Below the pieces are notes generated by a model. That model ran no database searches and was not told the DNA's origin. It saw nothing but the letters and a program-made list of their open reading frames with translations. 64,000 nucleotides of DNA, from positions 4,120,001-4,184,000 of the forward strand of contig NZ_LN997848.1 in NCBI RefSeq assembly GCF_001511835.1, read 5' to 3'. The stretch's first letter is position 1, and the number at the start of each line of letters is the position of its first letter. The position numbers and the translations under genes are program-made. Shown here piece by piece: positions 27,101 through 35,514 of the stretch. This DNA comes from Magnetospirillum sp. XM-1. Lineage in GTDB: Bacteria > Pseudomonadota > Alphaproteobacteria > Rhodospirillales > Magnetospirillaceae.

Positions 27101-27305
27101 CGGGGGGCGAGGCCAGAGCGAAGAAGTCCCGCACCACCAGCCGCGAGCCGTTGGTGGCGACGATTTCCAGGTTCGGTCCGATGCGGTGGAAATCGGCCGA
27201 GGCAAGGGCGAAGCCCTCAGGCACCGTGATGGCGCCGCCCCTGGCTGCGTCGAACACCTTGGTCGGCGCGCTATCGTGGATCGTGCCGTTGGCTGAGGCC
27301 GTCAT
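24123..27305 (-). CDS. large FecR-domain repeat protein, probable type I secretion substrate
   Basis: 1060 residues. The first ~230 hold a FecR-like domain (GEVDATSGIAQVRHADG, FEGDVVTTGAKGSVGIVF, TPVLTIGVRGTTVAG). Residues ~260-400 are Gln/Pro-rich and then Ala/Lys/Glu-rich coiled coil. From about 500 the chain is Gly/Asn/Ser/Asp/Thr-rich with loosely repeated units (GGSGTDSMTLALGGNSIVFG and variants) resembling RTX/cadherin-like surface proteins. The last residues (NLYYDADANASTND, then ASDIHFTS) are the typical type I secretion C-terminus. There is no signal peptide. It is divergent from a TolC/ABC/HlyD operon, which should export it. An adhesin or biofilm-matrix role is inference. Confidence 0.8.
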   Translation of the reverse strand: MTASANGTIHDSAPTKVFDAARGGAITVPEGFALASADFHRIGPNLEIVATNGSRLVVRDFFALASPPDLHTGEGAIIPADLAVRLAGPMAPGQYAQSAPTQGPAPIGEVDATSGIAQVRHADGTVEAAIKGMAVFEGDVVTTGAKGSVGIVFVDGSTFSVGNAARAVLDQLSYDPGTNTGSSTVSVTNGPFSFISGEIARTAPDAMTVKTPVLTIGVRGTTVAGVAAPEGGSNTVALLADSGGTVGQIAIKNAAGVQVMSQVNQAVQMSSALLPPPPPIVLSPQQIQDSFGSAVQSLPPPQPPLQQRTEPPASPQMRQQQQQMQQKSDAASKTQAEKATAVAEAKAAVEAKVKAEAEKVAKDAAKLAADPKAVAEAKANEARLAAQANLPAATDLAKAATALFGAQGAGEIAKAATSLFGAQAGSDFAKASATLFGPTSEGSLAALGQGALGNEGFGAAVEQFAKAIDSLVGNALANDPNTALFGGLPILAPENQILLAQRIETVVQQQIQNQVNSVAQQASQQSTTVHTLTGGSQTVTTTSGVNDYITGTASANTVTISGVMGTGDSFIDETDGDGDKLILMGANTGFQVGKVETIDLSGTNGANTFIIGSDGTVAITLSSYADSITSSQLVGHATQMTTGSQTWNLTGLLGVNGAADAFDMGGGTDTMALLTAGTHSLTLTGVETLTLANGGNSLIFSTPVSNGMTVTGGSGTDSMTLALGGNSIVFGGMETIVGGSGSDALTTAGTFSGFNLDGGNGSDSLTWSTGTVPTAGSQIVISPTISNVESLIFNVHPGSGSGSFGSLETHLDPTDISGVTSLQITGGGAFYIDTTYLPSTVTSVQVAQSGSVSTLDGSGNPTTVNYADTDIHLRLSGATTSVTGGNGSSDSIVLSDGTAHTLSVSGVESITGGNGVDTVSATSGAVTFIGGAGADIVNFTASGGNADIMKYTATGDVGDYVNYFTAGEDKMSFDGALFSHTNGAANGTLGGFALNASDFTTTSAANSGKHFAYDTSTGNLYYDADANASTNDSVVVAHIASDSGSTAVSTLAASDIHFTS

Positions 27306-27447
27306 CGCTCAGAATCCCCCCATCTGCCACGCATCCCCAGATAGAATGACTATGAAAGTCATAATCACTACCTTAGGTATAAGCTGGTAGCTAAATTGTT
27401 CTATCCACTATATCATTGGTCCCGTCTTATCCAATAGGGGGCATTTC
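27306..27447. promoter_or_regulatory. divergent promoter region between substrate and exporter genes
   Basis: 142 bp, markedly AT-richer than its surroundings (TATAAGC, CTATATCATTG, repeated GTCATAAT-like text). It should hold both promoters for the repeat protein and the TolC/ABC/HlyD operon. No clean consensus boxes or operator could be fixed. Confidence 0.5.
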
Positions 27448-28740
27448 ATGCGGGCTGTACGATTGGGCGCTCTGGCGGCGCTGGCGGCAGGGATTGTCTT
27501 GGCCCCGGAGGCCAGGGCCGATGATCTCCGCCAACTCATGGACGATCTGCTTCGCACCAGCGACCGCCTCGTCGCATCCGACGCGGATGTCGAAGGCGCG
27601 CGCCAGAATATCGAGGTCGCGCGCGGCGGCTGGTATCCGACCCTGACCCCTGCGGTCAATTACGGCTACGAGAAGCAGAACAAGCCCAGCGGGTCGCAGG
27701 ACACCAACGCCTATCGCAACGAATACAGCGCCAGCCTGAAGCAATTGGTTTGGGACTTCGGTGGCGTGAACGCGCAGATCGACAAGGCGGCCGCCACCCA
27801 TCGGCAGACCGAGGCCACCCGCGACGGCGTTCGCCAGGGGCTGATGCTGGAGGGGCTTTCCGCCTACACCAATCTGGTCCGGACCCTGCAGCAGTTGAAC
27901 TATGCCCGCGAATCCGAGGCGAACATCCGCCGGCAGACCGGGTTGGAAGAGGCCAAGGTCGATCTCGGCTCGGGCCTGTCATCCGACGTGCTGCAGGCCA
28001 AGACCCAGCTGGCGGGCGCCCAGGCGGCCAGAATTCAAGCGGAATTCCTCCTGGCCCAGGCCCAGAACCGGTTCCGCAACGTCTTCAACAAGCCGATGCA
28101 GGACGCCAAGTCCATGGTCCTGCCCAAGGTCCCCCTGGATACGTTGCCGAGCAGCCTGGAAGTGGCCGTGGCCACGGCGCGGGCCAACAGCCCCTCCATC
28201 AAGGCCGCGACCCACGCCGTCGAAGCGGCCCGGATGCAGGCGGAAGCCACCAAGGCCCAGGGCTTCTATCCCAAGGTCGAGATGGTGGGCGAGGCCCGCA
28301 ACAAGCGCAACGTCAGCGGTACCATGGGAACCCAGCAGGAATACCTGGCCAAGATGGAGGTCTCCATCCCCATCAATCTCGGGCTCACGGCCATCAACAG
28401 CCTGAAGGCATCGGAAAGCTCCATCGTCGCCACCGAGCGCCGCCTCGCCGAAGGCCGCGACCAGATCGACGAGCAGGTGGGCAATGCCTGGGAAAACTAC
28501 ATGCACCAGAAGGCGCGGGCCGAATCGCTGCGCAATCAGGCGGTGCTGGCCAACGAATTCCTGGAACTGGCCCGAAAGGAGCGCGCGCTCGGCAACCGCT
28601 CCCTGATCGACGTGTTGGCGGGCGAGACGGCGCTGATCAACGCCCAGAGCCAGGCCAGCTCGGCCCAGGCGGATGTGGTGATCGCGTCCTATACGGTTCT
28701 TGCGGTGATCGGAAGCTTCGACCCGGGCGTGGTGCGCTAG
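27448..28740 (+). CDS. TolC-family outer membrane channel
   Basis: 430 residues: signal peptide (1-24, ending ARA), then two TolC repeats, the first around 25-215 and the second around 225-425. The SLKQLVWDFGGVNAQIDKAA strand-helix junction and the second-repeat YLAKMEVSIPINLGL are typical. It forms the trimeric outer-membrane duct of a type I secretion system. ATG 27448 has AGGGGGC upstream. The ABC gene follows 20 bp later, indicating one operon whose likely cargo is encoded divergently. Confidence 0.9.
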   Translation: MRAVRLGALAALAAGIVLAPEARADDLRQLMDDLLRTSDRLVASDADVEGARQNIEVARGGWYPTLTPAVNYGYEKQNKPSGSQDTNAYRNEYSASLKQLVWDFGGVNAQIDKAAATHRQTEATRDGVRQGLMLEGLSAYTNLVRTLQQLNYARESEANIRRQTGLEEAKVDLGSGLSSDVLQAKTQLAGAQAARIQAEFLLAQAQNRFRNVFNKPMQDAKSMVLPKVPLDTLPSSLEVAVATARANSPSIKAATHAVEAARMQAEATKAQGFYPKVEMVGEARNKRNVSGTMGTQQEYLAKMEVSIPINLGLTAINSLKASESSIVATERRLAEGRDQIDEQVGNAWENYMHQKARAESLRNQAVLANEFLELARKERALGNRSLIDVLAGETALINAQSQASSAQADVVIASYTVLAVIGSFDPGVVR

Positions 28741-28760
28741 GCGGGAACGGGGAGGACGCG

Positions 28761-30431
28761 GTGCAGGAGCTCCTCCGCCGCCTGGCGGCCCACCCCCTCG
28801 TCCTTGCCGAGTTGCTGGCGTCCACCCTGTTCATCACCCTTCTGGGCCTGGCATCGACGCTGTTCGTCATGCTGGTTCTCAATCGCTACGTCCCCTATGG
28901 GGTGGATGCGACACTGGTTACCCTTACCTCTGGCGTCCTGCTGGCGGTCGCCCTGGAGTTCGGCTTCCGCGAGGCCCGCATCAGGCTGTGCGGTGCGGTC
29001 ACCGGTCCGACCGAGGCCCTTCGCGGTGAAAGCGCCTTCGCGGCACTGGCCCAGGCCCGGGTCGGGGTATTGGAGCGCCTGCCATCGGGTCTCATGCAGG
29101 AGATCATGCGCGGCCTGGACGTGATCGACCGCGTCTTTACCCCCGCCAATCTCTGCGCCGCCCTGGACGTTCCCTTCGCCATCCTGACCATTCTCGCCCT
29201 GATCTTCCTCAGCCCGCCGCTGGCCTTCATCGCCCTGTTCTTCACGATTGTGTCGATGGGAACCGTGGTGATGGGGGAGCGACTGCTCCGAAACGTCGTG
29301 CGAAAGGCAGGCGAGGGCGAGACGGCGGCCCAGGCCGCCTTGGACGCGGCCATCCATGGCGCCGACACGCTGCGCGTCTTCAACGGGGGCGGACGCGCCC
29401 TCAAAGTCTGGCGCAATGCCCGGAGCTCCGTGCTGGACGCCCGGCGGCGGCTGGGTGAACGGCAAAGCCTGGTTCAGTCCATCACCCAAGCCACGGCCGT
29501 ACTCCAGGGCGTCGTCATCATAACGGTTGGCGCGGTTCTGGCGGTGAAGGGGGACCTGTCCGTAGGAGCGTTGGTCGGCGCCAACATCATGGCGGCGCGA
29601 GCCCTTGGCCCCATCAACCGCATGGCCGGACTGGCCGAGATGTTCGCGCGCGCCGACCTTGCCCTGCGCCGGATTCAGGATCTGATGCGCCTGCCGCGCG
29701 AACACCAGTCCGGAGCCGCGCTCCGCTCGGTGAGCGGCAGGCTGGAATTTGTGGACGTGGCCTTTGCCCATCCGGGGTCCTCCGGCCCCCTGGCCGAGCA
29801 CCTGTCGCTGCGTCTCGACGCCGGCATGGTGCTGGCGGTATCCGGCCCCAACGGCAGCGGCAAGACCACCCTGGCCCGCCTGCTGATGGGGCTGATCGAG
29901 CCCGTCCGGGGGCAGATCCTGGTGGACGGGGTCGAATTGCGGCAATTGTCCATGGAGTGGTGGCGAAAGCAGGTCTGCTATCTGCCCCAGGAACCGGAAC
30001 TGCTGGACGGCACCATCGAGACGGCGGTGCGGTCCGCCAATCCCGACATGGACGAAGCCTCGTTCAACCGCGTCCTTCAATCCGCCGGGCTGAGAAAATG
30101 GCTGGATTCGTCCATTGACGGCATCAACACGCCGATAGCCAAGGGCGGCCGGAATCTTGCCCTCGGGGTGCGCCGCCGGGTCGCCCTTGCCCGAGCCCTG
30201 GCGTCCGGTGGCCGTTTTGCGGTCTTCGACGAACCGACCGAGTCCCTCGACGCGGAGGGACGGGCGGCGGTCTATCAGGCCATGAACGAGTTGGCCCAGT
30301 CGGGAACCACCATCATCGTCTTCTCCCACGACCCGCTGGTGATCCGGGGCGCGAGTTGGATGCTCGACCTTGGGATCAAGCCGGTCCCCGCCCTTACCGG
30401 TCCCATTCGCCACGAGGCCGGCCATGACTGA
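28761..30431 (+). CDS. type I secretion ABC transporter (membrane plus ATPase)
   Basis: 556 residues starting at GTG 28761 after GGGGAGGA. Six membrane segments occupy about residues 15-285; there is no C39 peptidase or C39-like domain at the N-terminus. The ATPase has Walker A SGPNGSGKTT, Q-loop LPQEPELLDG, Walker B AVFDEPTESLD and H-loop VFSHDP. The signature motif is degenerate: where LSGGQ is expected the sequence reads LALGV (NLALGVRRRVALARAL). That could lower ATPase activity or mark a subfamily. Its stop overlaps the HlyD start. Confidence 0.88.
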   Translation: MQELLRRLAAHPLVLAELLASTLFITLLGLASTLFVMLVLNRYVPYGVDATLVTLTSGVLLAVALEFGFREARIRLCGAVTGPTEALRGESAFAALAQARVGVLERLPSGLMQEIMRGLDVIDRVFTPANLCAALDVPFAILTILALIFLSPPLAFIALFFTIVSMGTVVMGERLLRNVVRKAGEGETAAQAALDAAIHGADTLRVFNGGGRALKVWRNARSSVLDARRRLGERQSLVQSITQATAVLQGVVIITVGAVLAVKGDLSVGALVGANIMAARALGPINRMAGLAEMFARADLALRRIQDLMRLPREHQSGAALRSVSGRLEFVDVAFAHPGSSGPLAEHLSLRLDAGMVLAVSGPNGSGKTTLARLLMGLIEPVRGQILVDGVELRQLSMEWWRKQVCYLPQEPELLDGTIETAVRSANPDMDEASFNRVLQSAGLRKWLDSSIDGINTPIAKGGRNLALGVRRRVALARALASGGRFAVFDEPTESLDAEGRAAVYQAMNELAQSGTTIIVFSHDPLVIRGASWMLDLGIKPVPALTGPIRHEAGHD

Positions 30432-31716
30432 ACCGGAAGACGTGGAAATCGGTCCACTCACCCGCGGAACCCACCTGTTCGTGGCCTGCGCCGCGATGCT
30501 GGTCATAGGCTTCCTCGTCTGGTCCAGCGTCGCCGTCCTGGATGTGGTCAGCCAGGCCTCGGGGGAAGTGGTTCCCTCCACCCAGCTCAAGTCCATCCAG
30601 CACCTTGAAGGCGGAATCGTATCGGAAATCCTGGTCCGCGAGGGTCAGGCGGTGAGCAAGGATCAGCCGCTGGTGGCCCTGCAGGCCACCGCCAGCGGCG
30701 CCGATGTCAACGAGATGGCCATCCGGCTGGTGACGCTCAACCTCAATGTCGCGCGTCTGGAAGCGGAGGCCGCGGACAAGGGAGAAGTCACCTATCCGCA
30801 GGAGATCGTCCGCTCCCATCCCGATCTGGTCACCGCCACCGACAACCTGTTCCGCAGCCGCCGGGGCAAGCTGGCTTCCACCCTGGGAGGGCTGCACGAG
30901 GCGCTGACCCAGCGCGAGCAGGCGGCCAGCGAGGTGGAAGCCCGGCTGCGCAACGCGCGCAACACCCTGCGCCATCTGGGCGAACAGGTCAGCATCAGCG
31001 AATCCATGATCCGGGAAGGCCTGTCCAACCGCTATACCCATCTCGCCCTGCTCCGCGAGCAATCAGCCCTGCGATCGCGAATCGACGAGGACGAGGCGGC
31101 CCTGAAGCGCAACCAGGCCGCCATCAAGGAAGCCCGAACCCTGATCGAGACCGGTCGCCAGTCCTATCGCCAGGAAGTGGTCGAGCAACTGGCCCAGGCC
31201 CGGCGTGATGTGGACGAACTGTCCCAAAGGTTCAGCAAGGTATCGGACAATCTGGACCGAACCACGATCCGTTCGCCGGTGGACGGGGTGGTGAAGACGC
31301 TCTACGTGGCGACCCGGGGCGGCGTGGTCAAAGCCGGCGGGACGGTTCTCGACATTGTTCCCGCCGGCGACCGCCTGATCGTCGAAGCCAAATTGCCGAC
31401 CTACGACATCGGTTACGTCTCGCTCGGCCAACCCGCCCGGATCCGCCTGGCGTCCCAGGACGGAGTGCGCTTCGGATCCATCGACGGCAGCGTTGTCCAC
31501 ATTGGACCAGACACCAACGTGACCGAGAAGGGCGGAGCCTTCTACAAGGTGCGGATTGAAACGACCCGTGACCACTTCCAGCATGGCATCGAAACCTACC
31601 GGCTTTACCCGGGCATGCAGGTAACAGCCCATATCCGGACCGGAGAGCGGACTGTCCTCACCTACATTCTCGAGCCCTTCATGGGCTTGGCCAGTTCGGC
31701 GCTGAAAGAACGCTGA
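30424..31716 (+). CDS. HlyD-family membrane fusion protein
   Basis: 430 residues. A short cytoplasmic tail precedes one membrane segment (about 20-40). Periplasmic lipoyl-like and coiled-coil parts follow (KSIQHLEGGIVSEILVREGQ, then long Glu/Arg/Leu helices at 120-265), and a beta-barrel domain with RSPVDGVVKTLYVATRGGV. It links the ABC exporter to the TolC channel. ATG 30424 overlaps the ABC stop by 8 bp, so the pair is translationally coupled. ORFs in other frames here are shadows. Confidence 0.9.
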   Translation: MTEPEDVEIGPLTRGTHLFVACAAMLVIGFLVWSSVAVLDVVSQASGEVVPSTQLKSIQHLEGGIVSEILVREGQAVSKDQPLVALQATASGADVNEMAIRLVTLNLNVARLEAEAADKGEVTYPQEIVRSHPDLVTATDNLFRSRRGKLASTLGGLHEALTQREQAASEVEARLRNARNTLRHLGEQVSISESMIREGLSNRYTHLALLREQSALRSRIDEDEAALKRNQAAIKEARTLIETGRQSYRQEVVEQLAQARRDVDELSQRFSKVSDNLDRTTIRSPVDGVVKTLYVATRGGVVKAGGTVLDIVPAGDRLIVEAKLPTYDIGYVSLGQPARIRLASQDGVRFGSIDGSVVHIGPDTNVTEKGGAFYKVRIETTRDHFQHGIETYRLYPGMQVTAHIRTGERTVLTYILEPFMGLASSALKER

Positions 31717-31765
31717 CGGCGCCAATCGATTACGCACGTCCTCGTTGAACTCCTACGGAATTTTA

Positions 31766-31784
31766 CGTATAGTCGGCCTATACG
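31766..31784. promoter_or_regulatory. 19-bp palindrome ahead of the binding-protein/kinase operon
   Basis: CGTATAG (31766-31772) and CTATACG (31778-31784) are perfect reverse complements with a 5-base spacer, 49 bp before the next ATG. That size and spacing suits a dimeric regulator operator. Surrounding text is AT-rich relative to the genome. Confidence 0.55.
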
Positions 31785-31832
31785 AAAGGCTTACTCACAG
31801 CCAAGCCGGCATATCCGTAGTGGGAGGTTCTG

Positions 31833-32687
31833 ATGTTGGAGCGTTCGCTCCGCTCGTGGCATGGCGCCGTGTTGGCGCTGGTCGCCTTGCTGTGGTCCGC
31901 CAGCGCTCGGGCCGAGCCTCAACCCTTGAGCTTCGGCATCGTTCCCCAGGCGGCCTCGTCACGGTTAGCCGAGCAATGGGTGCCGCTTCTCAATGAGGTC
32001 AGCCAAAGGGCCGGCGTGCGAATTGCCTTCCGCACCACCAAGGACATTCCGACCTTCGAGGCCGAGCTTGGGGCGGGCGCCTACGACCTCGCCTACATGA
32101 ACCCCTACCACTATTCGGTCTTCCACCGGCATTCGGGCTATCAGGCCTTCGCCAAGGAGAAGGACCGCCGCCTGATCGGCATCCTCGTCGTCCGCGTCGA
32201 CAGCCCGTATCGGACGATCGGCAACCTCGCCGACAAGTCGGTCATCTTCCCGGCCCCGGCGGCCTTTGCCGCCAGTATCCTGACCCAGGCGGAGTTCGCG
32301 CGCCAAGGCGTCAAGATCACCCCCAGATACGTCTCGTCCCACGATTCGGTTTATCGGGGCGTTTCCACCGGCAATTTCGCCGCGGGTGGCGGCATCACCC
32401 GGACCCTGGATGCCCTGCCGGCCGAACAGCGCGCCGAACTGCGCGTGCTGGCGACAACCCGGGAATACACGCCCCATCCGTTTGCCGCCCACCCCCGCGT
32501 CTCCCCCGAGCTGATCGCGCGGATCATGGCCGCCATGAGATCGCTGCAGGACGACGAAATCGGCCGGCGCGTCCTCGAGGGGGTCGCCATGAAGGGCATC
32601 GAGGCAGGGCTCGACCAGGAATGGAACGATGTCCGGGCCTTGGACATTCACCTGTTGGAACAATGGCAGAAGCAGAAGGCCGAATGA
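31833..32687 (+). CDS. PhnD-like periplasmic substrate-binding protein
   Basis: 284 residues: signal peptide (about 1-27), then a phosphate/phosphonate-binding fold (FGIVPQAASSRLAEQWVPLL, YDLAYMNPYHYSV, YVSSHDSVYRGVSTG). The last gene-wise step is decisive: its stop overlaps the ATG of a membrane histidine kinase (ATGA), and no ABC permease or ATPase follows. So this is probably a sensory binding protein that presents ligand to the kinase, as in known sensor-coupled PhnD-like proteins, and not part of an importer. The ligand is unknown. Confidence 0.85.
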   Translation: MLERSLRSWHGAVLALVALLWSASARAEPQPLSFGIVPQAASSRLAEQWVPLLNEVSQRAGVRIAFRTTKDIPTFEAELGAGAYDLAYMNPYHYSVFHRHSGYQAFAKEKDRRLIGILVVRVDSPYRTIGNLADKSVIFPAPAAFAASILTQAEFARQGVKITPRYVSSHDSVYRGVSTGNFAAGGGITRTLDALPAEQRAELRVLATTREYTPHPFAAHPRVSPELIARIMAAMRSLQDDEIGRRVLEGVAMKGIEAGLDQEWNDVRALDIHLLEQWQKQKAE

Positions 32688-35341
32688 CATTCCGTTCCAG
32701 GACCATCGCGGGCATCGCCCTGCTTCAACTCGTGGTGCTCGGCGTCATTCTGTTCATAACGGTCGGCGCCATGAAGGAATCCGGCCGCTACGAGATCAAT
32801 CGTCGCGCCGACGTGACCTTGCGCCTCATCACGGCGAGCGCCAAGGATGCGATGATCTCCAAGGACTTCGCGACGCTTGATGCGATCGTCTCGGAGGCGC
32901 GGGCCACCGGCAGCGTCGCCTATCTGCGCTTTGCCGATGAGAGCGGCAATGTTCTGTCGGAAGACAAGACGGGCGCCGCCGTCCCCGGTCTGGCGGAACG
33001 CCGCCAGCGGGTGATCGTTGCCGGCAATGACTTTGGCTCCGTACAGCTTGGCATCGATTACCAAAGCCTGGACAACGCCGTTTACAACACCAGTCGCCTG
33101 TCCACCGCCATCGCCGTGATCGGATTGGCCCTGACGGCCCTGTTCTCGTGGTTCCTGGGATCATACCTGACCAGGCAGCTTGAAGCGCTGCGACTGGCGG
33201 GCGCCCGCCTCGCGGCCGGCGAACTTGATACGCGTGTCCCGATCACCGGCAAGGATGAGCTGGCCGAAACCGCCATGGCATTCAACAGCATGGCGGAAAA
33301 GCTGCAGGAGGTGGTACGCACCCTATCCCAGAACGAGGCCAGCCTGAGAACCTTCTCCGAGGCATCCAGCGACTGGTATTGGGAAACGGACAAGGACCAT
33401 CGCATCACCTGGCTTTCCCCCGGCTTTGCCGAGGCTGCGCGGATTGATCCCTGCCTGGCCATGGGCAAGCTTTACTGGGAGCTTTCGGCCCGCAGCACGG
33501 ACAAGGACCTGTCCTCGTGGAAGGCCCATCGCGATGAATTGGCGTCCCACCGGAAATTCCGCGACTATCGCTATTGGATCGGCAAGGACAAGACCGCCCA
33601 GTGGATCAGCATCAGCGGCGCCCCGCGCTATGACGACAGCGGCATATTCGTCGGGTATTGCGGCAGCGGCACCAATATCACGGCCCAAGCCGAAATCGCC
33701 ATGCAGCTCCGGCTGTTCTCCCGCATCGTCGACCAGTCGCCCGTATCCGTGGTGATCACCGATCCGGACGGAAAGATCCAGTACGTCAATCCGCGCTTTG
33801 CCGAGGTCACGGGCTATGATCAGGCCGAGGTCGTCGGCATGACCCCCCGGCTGGTGGCCTCGGGGGAAACGCCGTCCGCCCTGTACGACGAATTGTGGCG
33901 GACCATCAAGAACAAGCGGCACTGGCAGGGCGAACTTCGCAACAAACGAAAGACCGGCCAGCGCTATTGGGAGCAGGCGATCATCTTCCCCGTTCTGGAC
34001 GATTCCGGGGATATCGTGCAATTCGTCGGCATCAAGGAGGACATCACCGCCCGCAAGGATGTCGAGATCGTTCTGGCCGAGCGGACACGCATGGTCCAGC
34101 GTCACTACGAAAGCCTTCGCGCGCTGAGCGACGTCGCGGCTCTCCCCCACATCAATGCCGCCGAGCAATTGACCGAGGCGCTTGTCCTGGGAGCCCGGCA
34201 TCTGGCGCTGCCCATCGGCATCATCAGCCGAATAGAAGGCGATACCTACACCGTCCGCCACCACGACGCGCCCCCGTCGGCACCGCTTCATGACGGCCAG
34301 GTCTTCGAGCTGGGCAACACGTATTGCGCCCTGACCATCAGTACCAATGACGTGGTGGCGATTGCCCATATGGCCAAGTCCAGGCACGCAGGACACCCCT
34401 GCTACCAGGCCTTTGGACTTGAAGCATATATCGGAGCAACGATCACGGTGCGCGGGCAGACATTCGGCACGATCAACTTCAGTTCGCCCGATCCCTATGC
34501 ACGCGAGTTCGACGACGGCGACATCGAGTTCGTCCGGTTGCTGGCCCGCTGGGCAGGCGCCGTCCTGGAGCGAGACCTCGCAAACCAGGACATCCTGGCG
34601 GCCAAGGACATTGCGGAGGCCGCGCGGGGCAACCTTGCCGTCCAGGCGCGCAAATTGGCCGAGATCAATGCCGAGCTGGAGCAGTTCGCCTACGTCGCCT
34701 CCCACGACCTGCGCCAGCCGCTGCGCATGGTCAGCAGCTATCTCGGCCTGATCAGCAAGCGGCTGGGCACCGAGACCGACGACGAGATCAAGGAGTTCTT
34801 CGCCTTCGCGATGAATGGCGCCAAGAGAATGGACCGGATGATTCTCGATCTGCTCGAATACTCCCGCACCGGGCGGCACGATTCCTCGTTCCAGCTGACG
34901 CCGCTGGCAGACGTGGTGTCCGCCGCCCTTGCCAACCTGGAGGTGGCGATCGCCGAGGCCGGCGCCGTGGTGGAAATCATCGATGAGATGCCCTCTGCCC
35001 AGGGATCGCCGACCGAGCTTGAACGCCTGTTCCAGAATCTGGTCGGCAATGCCATCAAGTACCGCGCCCCGGACCGGCCCGTCCGCGTGCAGATTACCTG
35101 CCGGCCAGATGGTCACGAGTGGCTCATCGCCATCCGTGACAACGGCATCGGCATCTCGCCGGAGGACCGCGAGCGGGCGTTCAAGATCTTCCAGAGACTG
35201 GTCGCCCAGGACGCCTACGAGGGAACCGGCATCGGGCTGGCGGTCTGCAGGAAGATCGTCGAAAGCCACGAGGGGCGCATTTGGATCGAGGACGGTCTAA
35301 ACGGCGGCACGGCAGTCTGCTTCTCACTGCCCAAAAGCTGA
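32684..35341 (+). CDS. membrane histidine kinase with HAMP, PAS, PAC and GAF domains
   Basis: 885 residues. Two membrane helices (about 8-28 and 145-168) flank a periplasmic domain, followed by HAMP (GARLAAGELDTRVP), two PAS/PAC units (about 225-480), a GAF domain (about 500-650) and a HisKA with His674 (VASHDLRQPLRMV). The ATPase carries NLVGNAIKY, IRDNGIGISPEDRE and GTGIGLAVCRKI. The SHDLRQPL box is of the Cph1/NtrY-like class. There is no receiver domain here and no response regulator gene next to it, so phosphate must go to a partner elsewhere. It shares the PhnD-like gene's transcript and probably its signal. Confidence 0.88.
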   Translation: MTFRSRTIAGIALLQLVVLGVILFITVGAMKESGRYEINRRADVTLRLITASAKDAMISKDFATLDAIVSEARATGSVAYLRFADESGNVLSEDKTGAAVPGLAERRQRVIVAGNDFGSVQLGIDYQSLDNAVYNTSRLSTAIAVIGLALTALFSWFLGSYLTRQLEALRLAGARLAAGELDTRVPITGKDELAETAMAFNSMAEKLQEVVRTLSQNEASLRTFSEASSDWYWETDKDHRITWLSPGFAEAARIDPCLAMGKLYWELSARSTDKDLSSWKAHRDELASHRKFRDYRYWIGKDKTAQWISISGAPRYDDSGIFVGYCGSGTNITAQAEIAMQLRLFSRIVDQSPVSVVITDPDGKIQYVNPRFAEVTGYDQAEVVGMTPRLVASGETPSALYDELWRTIKNKRHWQGELRNKRKTGQRYWEQAIIFPVLDDSGDIVQFVGIKEDITARKDVEIVLAERTRMVQRHYESLRALSDVAALPHINAAEQLTEALVLGARHLALPIGIISRIEGDTYTVRHHDAPPSAPLHDGQVFELGNTYCALTISTNDVVAIAHMAKSRHAGHPCYQAFGLEAYIGATITVRGQTFGTINFSSPDPYAREFDDGDIEFVRLLARWAGAVLERDLANQDILAAKDIAEAARGNLAVQARKLAEINAELEQFAYVASHDLRQPLRMVSSYLGLISKRLGTETDDEIKEFFAFAMNGAKRMDRMILDLLEYSRTGRHDSSFQLTPLADVVSAALANLEVAIAEAGAVVEIIDEMPSAQGSPTELERLFQNLVGNAIKYRAPDRPVRVQITCRPDGHEWLIAIRDNGIGISPEDRERAFKIFQRLVAQDAYEGTGIGLAVCRKIVESHEGRIWIEDGLNGGTAVCFSLPKS

Positions 35342-35410
35342 CGCGACGGGCAAGAAGCCCCCGGGCCGCCCGCCTGAAAACGCGCGCCCCACCACGCTCC
35401 CGGAACACAG

Positions 35411-35440
35411 CGCAGCCGGCAGGACTCGAACCTGCAACCG
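35411..35440 (-). other. stray tRNA T-arm and acceptor fragment
   Basis: The minus strand reads a perfect T-stem GCAGG/CCTGC with loop TTCGAGT, followed by CGGCTGCG like a 3' acceptor strand. The acceptor bases are the exact complement of GCAGCCG, the 5' acceptor strand of the tRNA-Arg at 36835. No D-arm, anticodon arm or CCA is present, so it is a remnant, possibly left by an integrative element that used a tRNA-Arg gene. Confidence 0.45.
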
Positions 35441-35514
35441 AGGCTTGAGGAGGACGGGGGGAAGAGCCAGTATGAACAAAACCCAGGTCATCGACGGTAC
35501 GCCGAGGCAATGGA

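Noticed and set aside
25770..27296. 508-residue plus-strand frame within the FecR-repeat gene
   Set aside because: Gly/Arg-rich product with no domain, while the minus strand shows a FecR domain and secretion C-terminus.
27750..28760. Extension of the ABC transporter frame upstream into the TolC gene
   Set aside because: This part is the wrong frame of TolC. The GTG at 28761 with GGGGAGGA is the credible start.
28737..30596. 619-residue minus-strand frame opposite the ABC gene
   Set aside because: Shadow of an ATPase with intact Walker motifs on the plus strand.
35342..35514. A full tRNA gene around the T-arm fragment
   Set aside because: No D-arm, anticodon arm, 5' acceptor strand or CCA could be found; only the T-arm and acceptor end are present.
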